NCBI GenBank assembly: GCA_948934525.1
Contig: CAQZSK010000008.1
Span: forward strand, 1 to 59,489
Reading direction: 5' to 3'
Source: an uncultured Clostridia bacterium
GTDB taxonomy: Bacteria > Bacillota > Clostridia > TANB77 > CAG-508
DNA length: 59,489 nucleotides
Shown here: positions 43,477-51,226 of the stretch, in pieces
How the letters are laid out: each line of letters starts with the position of its first letter
Numbering within the stretch: the first letter of the stretch is position 1
The notes under the pieces: generated by a model
Databases searched by the model: none
Told to the model about the DNA's origin: nothing
What the model saw: only the letters and a program-made list of their open reading frames with translations
Made by a program: the position numbers and the translations under genes

Positions 43477-43743
43477 ATGAAAACTTTAAACATCAACTCT
43501 AAGGTACGGATTAAGCTGACACCTTTTGGCATCGCAAAACTCACTGCAAAACACGAAGAACTTCGCTCAATCTGTCCATCTATTGGCAAATTTACACCGC
43601 CCGAGACGGATAAAGATGGCTACTGCGAAATGCAGTTGTGGGAAGTTATGAACACATTTGGCGAGGACATGTATAATGGTAACATGAATTTTCCTTTTGA
43701 TACTAACATTCAAATCGACGATGCCAAGTTCGAAGAAGACTAA
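43477..43743 (+). CDS. orphan 88-aa soluble protein, atypical composition
   Basis: A small acidic protein (MKTLNINSKVRIKLTPFG..., LRSICPSIGKFTPPETDKDG, MQLWEVMNTFGEDMYNGN). It resembles small proteins of unknown function common on clostridial mobile elements; I know no tested role. G+C content is higher than its neighbours. It has its own promoter, leader hairpin and terminator. Codon 11 is CGG followed by A (43507-43509); a +1 shift would stop after three codons. It borders the Tn4451-like element and may be cargo. Confidence 0.7.
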   Translation: MKTLNINSKVRIKLTPFGIAKLTAKHEELRSICPSIGKFTPPETDKDGYCEMQLWEVMNTFGEDMYNGNMNFPFDTNIQIDDAKFEED

Positions 43744-43763
43744 TATTACTTGTTTAAAGACTT

Positions 43764-43797
43764 CTGCACACTCTATGTATATGGAGTGTGCAGTTTT
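43764..43797 (+). terminator. terminator of the 88-aa gene
   Basis: A 10-bp perfect stem (43764-43773 with 43784-43793) is followed by TTTTATA. Confidence 0.88.
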
Positions 43798-43857
43798 ATA
43801 ATTAAATATTATTGAATAACTATAAAAATTTTACCTTTATTAGCTTTTTAACAATCT

Positions 43858-44247
43858 TTAAATAAAAATTAATTCACTAAAAACAATTTCTTCTGCTTGT
43901 GCCTTAATAGAGTTCATAGTACCTACCCAGTAAAGCATATCTGTATTTTTCATATCTTCTATTAAATCGCTTTTTTCTTTTAGTTGGTTAATTATCTGTT
44001 CTACTCTATTTTGAGCCGTTTCTTGTATTTCTTTTAAATGTGTATTTAATGTCCCATCCATAAGCATTATAGTATAATCAGCTTTTTTGTGTTCTTTCAA
44101 ATATTTTAATCTCATTCTTCCATATTTATTTAAAACAATTTTTTCTTGTTTAGGCATTGATAGGTTTGGTATATAGTAATCCCCCTCTAAATGATATTCA
44201 ATGCCTGTTGTTTTATCAATTTTTGTTTTTGGTAATTCATTATTCAT
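43858..44247 (-). CDS. tnpV: TnpV-like transposon protein
   Basis: A protein of 129 aa with the typical TnpV opening (GIEYHLEGDYYIPNL) and RLKYLKEHKKADYTIMLMDGTLNTHLKEIQETAQ. TnpV proteins accompany TnpX elements; their role is not settled. The start is ATG at 44247 behind AAAAGGAGG, 16 bp after the Mob stop. Confidence 0.82.
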   Translation of the reverse strand: MNNELPKTKIDKTTGIEYHLEGDYYIPNLSMPKQEKIVLNKYGRMRLKYLKEHKKADYTIMLMDGTLNTHLKEIQETAQNRVEQIINQLKEKSDLIEDMKNTDMLYWVGTMNSIKAQAEEIVFSELIFI

Positions 44248-44263
44248 AGCTTTTTTCCTCCTT

Positions 44264-45655
44264 TTAAAATCTAGTATCATTATTTTTCTTTTTATTCTTA
44301 TTTTGCTTGTTTTCATCTGGTATAGTTACTTTTCTAGCAATATTATTTGCAATTTCATTATCGTTGTTATCAAATATACCATTTTTATATAAGTCATCAC
44401 TAACAATTTTATAGTTATTATTTTTATCATAACAAATTCTTTTATGAAAGTGGCTCATAATATTATGCCAAAAGCCTTTAAATTTCTGTAATTCTTTTTT
44501 TATCTTTTCTTTTTCAGTTTGTAATCTACCTATAATCTTGTCTTTAGTAGATAGTTCCTTTTTTAGACTTCCAATTTCATTATCTTTTAGTTCTATTTCA
44601 TATTTAAGTGAACGATTTTCTTTTTCTATCTCAAAAGCAGAATGTTCAAAATCTTTAATCGCCATATTCAAGTCATTTACACTTCTAACTGTCTGGGTTA
44701 TATCTTTTACATTTTTTGTATAGTTTTTGATTTTCTGGACATCCTCGTTTGAAATAACCATATTATTTTTATTCATCAAAGTAGGTTTTAAGCTATCTAA
44801 AATTTTATCTATATCTTTACTTGTATTATCTATTTTTTTAGTTTGATTATTTGCTTCCTTTAGTCTTTCTTCTTTTTTCTCTAGTTGTCTTTTAATTTCT
44901 CGATAATCTCCCATATCTTTAATGTCTATGTCTTGATTTCTACCTTTTTTCTTTTGTTTTAATAGTGAATTTTCACAATAGACTTTATTATAAGATTTTA
45001 TACAACAAATTCTCATTTCATCTTGTATTTTTTGTAGAGATTCTTTCGTAAAAACTTTTGACTTTGCAGGTTGTTTTCTCATACCTCTTTTATAATCTTC
45101 TTTTATTGGAACTCCTACAATGTGTATATGTGGAGATGTTTCGTCAAAATGAATTACTGCATTTGCCACTTTAAATTCTGGTACAATTCTTATTAAATCT
45201 CGCACTTGCTCTTTATAAACTTGCGTCATACCTCTTTTGTAATAGTCATCTTTATAATTCCAAAAATCCATATCTCCGAGTTCTATAATAAATTCACAAG
45301 CTAAATCTTTTTGCTTATCTTGTGATATATGCTTAAAATAATCTTTTATTTTTCTATCTTCACGAGTTTGCTTGTTATTATATTCAATTCTTGCTTGTTC
45401 AAATTCTTGAAAATATAGGTTTTGCATATCTTCGTATAAATTATCAGTTCCATAGATTATTTGTATATTTTCTTTGTCATTATCGTAATCTCTTAGATTA
45501 TGCTTATTCACTTTTGATAATTGAGTAGCGTTTTGTATTCCATTGTTTGAAAATGATGTTTCTCCTGATGGATTATTTTTTGCAACTTCTTTTGCTTTTG
45601 CTGTTTTGTTTTTATCACTACCCAAATGAATAGAATATGCTAATTCTTCGCTCAT
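44264..45655 (-). CDS. Mob/Pre family relaxase
   Basis: A plasmid-mobilisation type relaxase of 463 aa. The N-terminal Mob_Pre domain has NLRDYDNDKENIQIIYG and the metal-binding HFDETSPHIHIVGVPI (about 163-178). The C-terminal half is coiled coil (DIDKILDSL..., ENRSLKYEIELKDNEIGSLKKEL). It should nick an origin of transfer upstream and let the element be mobilised by a co-resident conjugative system. The start is ATG at 45655 with AGGAGG. Confidence 0.9.
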   Translation of the reverse strand: MSEELAYSIHLGSDKNKTAKAKEVAKNNPSGETSFSNNGIQNATQLSKVNKHNLRDYDNDKENIQIIYGTDNLYEDMQNLYFQEFEQARIEYNNKQTREDRKIKDYFKHISQDKQKDLACEFIIELGDMDFWNYKDDYYKRGMTQVYKEQVRDLIRIVPEFKVANAVIHFDETSPHIHIVGVPIKEDYKRGMRKQPAKSKVFTKESLQKIQDEMRICCIKSYNKVYCENSLLKQKKKGRNQDIDIKDMGDYREIKRQLEKKEERLKEANNQTKKIDNTSKDIDKILDSLKPTLMNKNNMVISNEDVQKIKNYTKNVKDITQTVRSVNDLNMAIKDFEHSAFEIEKENRSLKYEIELKDNEIGSLKKELSTKDKIIGRLQTEKEKIKKELQKFKGFWHNIMSHFHKRICYDKNNNYKIVSDDLYKNGIFDNNDNEIANNIARKVTIPDENKQNKNKKKNNDTRF

Positions 45656-45689
45656 CTTTTTTCCTCCTTTTGACATTGCTTCGTAGCAT

Positions 45690-45800
45690 AGGAATTTGAC
45701 TTTAGTCAATATTCCTAACCCCCTATGAGTTTCGTCATACTAACAAAACTCGGAGGCTCTGCGAGGCAATAAATTTTCTCCCACAGGGATAAAATTTATT
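45690..45800. other. candidate origin-of-transfer / operator region upstream of Mob
   Basis: Inverted repeats include AGGAAT-TTGACT/AGTCAA-ATTCCT (45690-45716), GAGTTT/AAAACTC (about 45727-45751) and the perfect AATAAATTTT/AAAATTTATT (45768-45777 with 45791-45800). Placement directly upstream of a relaxase gene fits oriT; the nick site is not identified. Confidence 0.4.
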
Positions 45801-45827
45801 CAAATTAACTATCGCCACTTTCATTTT

Positions 45828-45854
45828 TGCTATCACAAAAACAAAACGTGCCAC
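45828..45854 (-). terminator. terminator of the TnpX gene
   Basis: AACGTG-G-CACGTT on the minus strand begins at the TnpX stop codon and is followed by TTGTTTTTGTG. Confidence 0.6.
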
Positions 45855-45855
45855 G

Positions 45856-47785
45856 TTAATTTGTTTCTTCTTGCATTTCTTCGCAGAACTTTACTGGCTT
45901 TACACCTACTGAAATAGGTATAGGCTCTTTTGTATAAATTACACTATCGTTTGTTTCATCTGGTATATAATCAAATGCCGTATCAATTTCTTGCATTTGG
46001 AATTTATCTTCTTCATTGATGTAGAGTATTCCAAATCTATAAGTTTCCATTTTGTTGTCTGGATCTAGCTTGTAGTAATCTTCTAAAGGAAATACTCTAA
46101 CAATAGCACTATTATCTTCAGCAAAGTTAAAATAAAACATTTGCTTATCTACATAGTAGGTTGCTTCAGTATAATGAACATCATAGTACTGTCTTAATCT
46201 CATTATTATTTCGCCGACTTTTTCCTCTGGCAAGTAATTACTAAATCTAACACTACCAAGCACATTGCCTAATATCATAGGTTTTGTTGTATCTATATAA
46301 CCATTATCATATAATTCTTGACAGGGTTTGCATATTGAATCTCTAAAGTTAATTTGATTTACAACTACTTCATTACCAACTAAAGCAAGTTCTATATCAT
46401 CAACATATTTCATTATTAGTTCTGCTTGTTCTTGTCTAGTGTAGTCTTTCCATATTTTAGTTCTTGCTTGATATTCTTTTTCTAGCTTAACCTTGTTTAT
46501 AAAATCAATATCTCGTTTTAGTAAAATATCTTTTGGTGTAAATTTTAGTTCTTCGGTGCAATCCGTAGTTTCTAATTTGTTTTGTAATTCACTTATAGCA
46601 TTTTCAACTATTTTCTTTTCTTCGTTATATTCCTTTAATTCAAAAACTCCATTGATATAGGCTTTTTTTATTCTTTCAAGTTTATTGTTCTGTTCTTTTA
46701 TTTCTTTTTCTAATTGTTCTTTTGGTTCATCAAATTTTTGCTTTATCATAGGCAAGAAGAATTGATTTACAACAGAGTCATACTCTACTAATTCACTAAT
46801 GAATTGATTGAAATAATCGTTTATAACTTTTTCTTTAAATTCAATTTTGCAATCATTACAATAATAGTAGAAGTAAGACTTTCCACTTTTCTTTGTAGTA
46901 GCTTTACCACCTAAAATACGATTACATTTAGGACACTTAAGTTTCTGTAAATATAAATAAGTTAATGTTCTTTGAAAACTTCTTGAATTTTTCTTTTTCT
47001 GCACTTGACAATCTGACCACATTTCTTTTGAAATAATAGGCTCAACTACATCTTTATAATAAGTTGGGTGCTTTGTTCTTTTTCCATGAACAAAATCTCC
47101 TTTATATATTTCATTTTCAAGAATAGTTTGTATAGTTGAATCTCTCCAATTATCTTTTTCTAAAACTTTTTCTTCATTGAATAGATTGCTTATTTTCTGA
47201 TAAGAATAGCCATTATAATATAAATCAAATATTCTAACTACAATATCTTTAGTAGAATAATCTATTACTAATCTTTTATCTTCGTGTTTATAGCCTAATG
47301 GAGCTTGATGTGGAATATGTCCACTTTTTATTGCACCTGCTAAACCTATTTTAGTTCTTTCACTAGTTCTCTCAATTTCATTTTGACTTACACTCATTAA
47401 AAGTCTTGAAATCATTTTACCGTTTGCACTTGTAGTATTTATTTCATCATTTACACAGTCTAAATAGGCATTATTCTCATCTAAAAATGTCATTAAATTT
47501 TCCCAATCATAGATACTTCTTGTTATTCTATCTAGTTTTAGAGCAACAATAGTATTTATCTTTTTAGCTTTTATATCAGCTTTTAATCTTTCAAAATCTG
47601 GTCTATGGTTACCAGTTTTAGCACTTATACCTGCATCCTCGTAATAATCTACTATCTCATAATTTTTGAATTTACAAAAAGTTTCTAGTCTTTCTTTTTG
47701 CTCTGGCAAACTAAATCCGTTCTCTTGCTTGTTCATCTGTTGACACTCTCATATATAGTCCACATTGTTTCTTTTCTTCGTTCAA
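45856..47785 (-). CDS. tnpX: TnpX-like large serine recombinase, +1 frameshift at CGGA
   Basis: A protein of 642 aa when the C opposite 47719 is skipped. The gene starts with TTG at 47785, eight bases after AAGGAGG: NEEKKQCGLYMRVSTDEQARE, with the catalytic Ser in RVSTDEQ. The zero frame then reads ERI-stop; the +1 frame continues EGFSLPEQKERLETFCKFKNYEIVDYYEDAGISAKTGNHRPDFERL, IVALKLDRITR and the recombinase domain. A zinc ribbon CPKCNR...CNDC (about 287-312), a coiled coil and a C-terminal domain follow. Any translation starting downstream of the shift would lack the nucleophile. The gene excises and inserts the Tn4451-like element. Confidence 0.88.
47716..47719 (-). other. CGG-A +1 frameshift site 6 (TnpX)
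   Basis: The coding strand reads GCA AGA GAA CGG ATT TAG. Skipping the C opposite 47719 gives GAA GGA TTT AGT TTG, encoding the family's REGFSLPEQ. The shift is at codon 23. Confidence 0.85.
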
Positions 47786-47805
47786 TCTTCAAACCTCCTT
47801 ATAAA

Positions 47806-47852
47806 ACAAAAAGAGACATCAAAGTACACACGAGTACTACTGACATCTCTTA
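47806..47852 (-). ncRNA. structured leader upstream of TnpX, attenuator-like
   Basis: On the minus strand AGAGATGTCAGTAGTACT and AGTACT...TGATGTCTCT pair around an internal TG/TG loop, with the inner stem AGTAC/GTACT. A T-run then precedes the AAGGAGG of TnpX. The form is that of a terminator in a 5' leader, so it may control recombinase expression. A second copy is at 40222-40268. Confidence 0.5.
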
Positions 47853-47998
47853 AATCCATTTATCATAAACTAAAAAATAATAATGCAATATAATATAATC
47901 TTTTCAAAGTACTCATATATATAACTCTTGCCGAGTAAATATAAATTTTTCATTGATTATATTATACTACGATTTTAAAAAATGTCAAATATTTACAA

Positions 47999-48268
47999 TT
48001 ATATATTTTTCAAATATTCTTCTAACTCTGATAGCTTAATCTTTTTAGTTAAATTTGAAATATACACATCATTTGAATAATTAAAAACTAAAAAAGTAAT
48101 ATTATTAATAATCACTCTATGTGGCTCAATATATGTAAGATTAGTTCGCTCTAATTTTCTAATGCTACCATTTACAAAGGTAGGAGTAACTTTTGAAAAC
48201 TCACATATAAATTCCAGTCTTTGCTTTAGACATTCCTCAAATTCTAATTCTTGCTTAATTATCTTCAT
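47999..48268 (-). CDS. 89-aa protein, unknown function
   Basis: A small protein starting MKIIKQELEFEECLKQRLEF and ending LSELEEYLKNI. A central beta-rich stretch (RTNLTYIEPHRVIINNITFLVFNYSNDVYISNLT) has no family I know. The ATG at 48268 has AAAGGA upstream at wide spacing. It lies between tRNA-Leu and the TnpX leader and may be cargo of the mobile element. Confidence 0.5.
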   Translation of the reverse strand: MKIIKQELEFEECLKQRLEFICEFSKVTPTFVNGSIRKLERTNLTYIEPHRVIINNITFLVFNYSNDVYISNLTKKIKLSELEEYLKNI

Positions 48269-48398
48269 TTCAAGCACCATCCTTTCATTTGGATGATTTT
48301 AATATTGTTTTTAGGCAACAAAAAAATCAACCAGATTTTATTTTCTGATTGATTTTTGTATCTCTCTGTTCTATAAAAAGTTCGAACAGATACGTCGT

Positions 48399-48482
48399 TG
48401 GTGCGGATGAGAGGACTCGAACCTCCACACCGTTGGTACTGGTTCCTAAGACCAGCGCGTCTGCCAGTTCCGCCACATCCGC
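48399..48482 (-). tRNA. tRNA-Leu (anticodon UAG)
   Basis: The cloverleaf is complete on the minus strand: acceptor GCGGATG/CATCCGC, D-arm GGCGGAACTGGCAGACGC, anticodon stem CTGGT/ACCAG with loop CTTAGGA (UAG, reads CUN codons), a long variable arm, T-arm GGTTCGAGTCC and encoded CCA. It is an obvious landmark next to the mobile element. Confidence 0.96.
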
Positions 48483-48600
48483 ATATATAAAATCATATAT
48501 CTGTTGTAATACTCTACAACAGATATATATTAACATATTCGTCATTTATTTGTCAATAGTAATTCTTTGAAAAATCTAACTTTTACAAAATTATCCATTA

Positions 48601-49914
48601 CTATTCTTCATATCCTGGTTTTCCTAACAATTTAAACATATTAGTCTTATATTTTTCTACTCCTGGTTGATCAAATGGATTAATTCCTAAAATTTTACCT
48701 GACATTGCGCACGCAAGCTCAAAGAAATAAATTAAATGTCCTAAAGTAAATTCATTTAGTTTATCCATGGTAATCATCACGTTAGGTACTCCTCCATCTA
48801 CATGTGCCGCTATAGTACCTTCCATTGCCTTTTTATTAATATAATCTAAATCTTTGTCTACCAAATAATTTAACTCATCCAAATTATCCTCATCTTGATG
48901 AATATTTAAATTAGAATTAGCGTCTTTAATGTTAATTACTGTTTCAAATAGACTACGTGTTCCTTCTTGAATGAATTGACCTAAAGAATGTAAATCTGTT
49001 GTAAACTCTGCACCTGTAGGATAAATTCCCTTTCCTTCTTTTCCTTCACTCTCTCCATAAAGCTGTTTCCACCATTCAATTATATAATGTAGTTTTGGTT
49101 CATAACTAACTAAAATTTCTATATTCTTTTTATTTTTATATAATATATTTCTAGCAACTGCATATTTATAGCAATCATTGTACTTTAAATTCTTATCTAG
49201 GTACTTTTCTTGTGCAAACCTTGCACCCTCTAATAATTTTTCAATATTAATTCCTGCTGTTGCAATTGGCAATAAACCTACTGCAGTTAAAACAGAATAT
49301 CTTCCTCCAATATTATCTGGAATAACAAATGTAGTATAGTTTTCTTCATCTGCAATTTGCTTTAAAGCACCTTTTTTTTGATCTGTTGTCACATAAATTC
49401 TTTTTTGTGCTTCTTGCAATCCATATTTATTTTCTAATAATTCTCTAAAAATACGAAAAGCAATAGCAGGTTCTGTAGTAGTTCCTGACTTTGAAATAAC
49501 ATTAACTGACAAATTTCTGTCTCCAATTAATTCTATTAAATCATTGATATAATTTGGATTCAAGTTATTTCCTACATATAAAATTTGAGGACTTTTTCTT
49601 TGTTCTTGTGATAAATAGTTATAAAAAGTATGAGTTAAACCTTCAATAACTGCTCTTGCTCCTAAATAAGATCCTCCTATTCCAATAACTACTAAAACCT
49701 CAGAATCACTTCTTATCTTCTTGGCAGCTTTTTTAATATTTTCTACTTCTTTTTTATCATAATTAGTAGGCAATTCTAACCAACCCAAAAATTCACTAGT
49801 ATAATTTGCTTTTTGATGCAATTCCTCATGTATTAAAGCTACTTGATCTGCATATTTCATAATTTCTTTTTCTGCAAGTGTACTATTTTTTAAATCTAAT
49901 TTTATATTTTGCAT
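48601..49914 (-). CDS. pgi: glucose-6-phosphate isomerase
   Basis: A protein of 437 aa (short bacterial type) that interconverts glucose-6-phosphate and fructose-6-phosphate in glycolysis. Motifs are VVIGIGGSYLGARAVIEGL, VISKSGTTTEPAIAFRIFRELL, NIGGRYSVLTAVGLLPIA, EWWKQLYGESEGK and INPFDQPGVEKYK. It is monocistronic. Confidence 0.96.
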   Translation of the reverse strand: MQNIKLDLKNSTLAEKEIMKYADQVALIHEELHQKANYTSEFLGWLELPTNYDKKEVENIKKAAKKIRSDSEVLVVIGIGGSYLGARAVIEGLTHTFYNYLSQEQRKSPQILYVGNNLNPNYINDLIELIGDRNLSVNVISKSGTTTEPAIAFRIFRELLENKYGLQEAQKRIYVTTDQKKGALKQIADEENYTTFVIPDNIGGRYSVLTAVGLLPIATAGINIEKLLEGARFAQEKYLDKNLKYNDCYKYAVARNILYKNKKNIEILVSYEPKLHYIIEWWKQLYGESEGKEGKGIYPTGAEFTTDLHSLGQFIQEGTRSLFETVINIKDANSNLNIHQDEDNLDELNYLVDKDLDYINKKAMEGTIAAHVDGGVPNVMITMDKLNEFTLGHLIYFFELACAMSGKILGINPFDQPGVEKYKTNMFKLLGKPGYEE

Positions 49915-50009
49915 TTATTATCCCTCCCTCTTTTGTTTGTATTCTAATTGTATACTAAGTATGTTATTTATTCAATTGTTTTTTCAAAATTAACTATAAT
50001 AAAACTTAC

Positions 50010-51153
50010 TTATTTTACCACTTCACTAATTATTTTTGCTAGATACTTCATACTAACTAAAGCCTGATCCATTGTATTTCCTGTTGATCCCACTTCAATA
50101 ATACTTGCCGCTTTAGCAGTTTGTTGATTATAACTTGCATAACGCAAAATAATTGGCTTAAATAATCCGTGGATACATTTCATTTGCTTTTTGTTGTATT
50201 TTTACTGCAAATTTCAAATTCTGTTGCCAATTTGGATGCTCTTTACTAATATTACCACCTATTACAAACATTAATTGTGCTGCATATTCATTCCCTATTT
50301 TAACTGTTGGTGCATAAGAATAATCACTAATAGCATCTCTATGTAAATCAATTACAATGTCTGTGTTTTTATTCTTTTCTAACAATTTTGTTACTGTTTT
50401 ATAAGAATTTTCATAAGATCCTGAATAAGAAGGATAATCATGATACGTTTCACTATGAGTTACTTTGTATCCATAATTTTGCAATTGTCTATCTAATTCT
50501 CTTCCTACTCTTACTACTGTATAGTTCCTATCTGTTGTTCTATAATTTCCTGTTTGTTTATACTTATATTTTTCACTAGATGTATAGCTTTCGCAAGTAT
50601 GTGTATGAAAAATCAAAATATTTTCTTTCTTAACTGTAACATTTGGTGTTAAAATTTCTTCTGTCAACTTATATTCTGTTTCATTTTTTACTTTAACCCC
50701 TTTGTATTCTGAAGTATATTTCTCTGGTACATTTGTTTTTTGCACCTCTGTCTCTAAACCAGTTTCAGCTTTTTGTAATGGTTCATCTATCACTTGATTT
50801 GTAGTTTCTTCTGTATTATTTTTTTGTTTATTTTCCTCTACTTGATTTTTATCTGTATGATCATTATCTTTTAAAGAATTAATCATTCCTAAATTTAAAT
50901 GTAACATAGTTTCTAAAATTGAACTTTTCTCTTTTTCTACATTTGTATTTCGCTTATCATTTGCAATTCCTGGTATTGTTGTATCTAAACAACTAATAAA
51001 GGAAACTCCTTCTAATTCTTCTGCTTTTTGTGCAACACTTGCCTTAGCTGTAGAAAAATATTTTGTTAGTCCTATTACTAATGCAATTACTACTGTAAAC
51101 TTGATGAGATACTTTATAATATCTTTTAAGTTCAAAACAGCCATATTAATCAT
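50010..51153 (-). CDS. spoIIP: stage II sporulation protein P, +1 frameshift at CGGA
   Basis: A protein of 380 aa when the C opposite 50169 is skipped. SpoIIP is the amidase/endopeptidase that, with SpoIID and SpoIIM, thins peptidoglycan during engulfment. It has an N-terminal membrane anchor (about 14-33), a low-complexity linker, then ILIFHTHTCESYTSS (about 180), DIVIDLHRDAISDYSY and QLMFVIGGNISKEHPNWQQNLKFA. The zero frame ends NEMYPRII. The +1 frame continues MYPGLFKPIILRYASYNQQTAKAASIIEVGSTGNTMDQALVSMKYLA, the conserved C-terminal part of SpoIIP including the EVGS/GNT motif, and stops at 50010. Without it the catalytic domain would be incomplete. Confidence 0.9.
50166..50169 (-). other. 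CGG-A +1 frameshift site 7 (spoIIP)
   Basis: The coding strand reads ATG TAT CCA CGG ATT ATT TAA. Skipping the C opposite 50169 gives CCA GGA TTA TTT AAG CCA, the Y-P-G-L of the family. The shift is at codon 329. Confidence 0.87.
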
Positions 51154-51226
51154 ATGTCTAGTTTATTCTCCTTTGTCCTAATTTTGGTCTTATATATCAA
51201 TATATGCTTAGGACTAAGAAAATATG

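Larger units (their letters stand above)
43858..47852 (-). mobile_element. Tn4451-like integrative mobilizable element (TnpV-Mob-TnpX)
   Basis: Three minus-strand genes in order TnpX (large serine recombinase), Mob/Pre relaxase and TnpV make up the mobility core known from Tn4451/Tn4453 elements. No resistance gene is present. The exact ends were not found by eye. The right end probably lies between 47852 and the tRNA-Leu gene at 48399, and the left end near 43800. Confidence 0.75.

Noticed and set aside
80..50169. Seven independent pseudogenes
   Set aside because: All share one identical lesion (C before an in-frame GGA), none has a second lesion, and several genes are important. True pseudogenes in the same window show deletions and stop codons instead.
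80..50169. Reassignment of CGG to another amino acid
   Set aside because: A sense reassignment would not change the reading frame; here one base must be skipped for the family sequence to continue.
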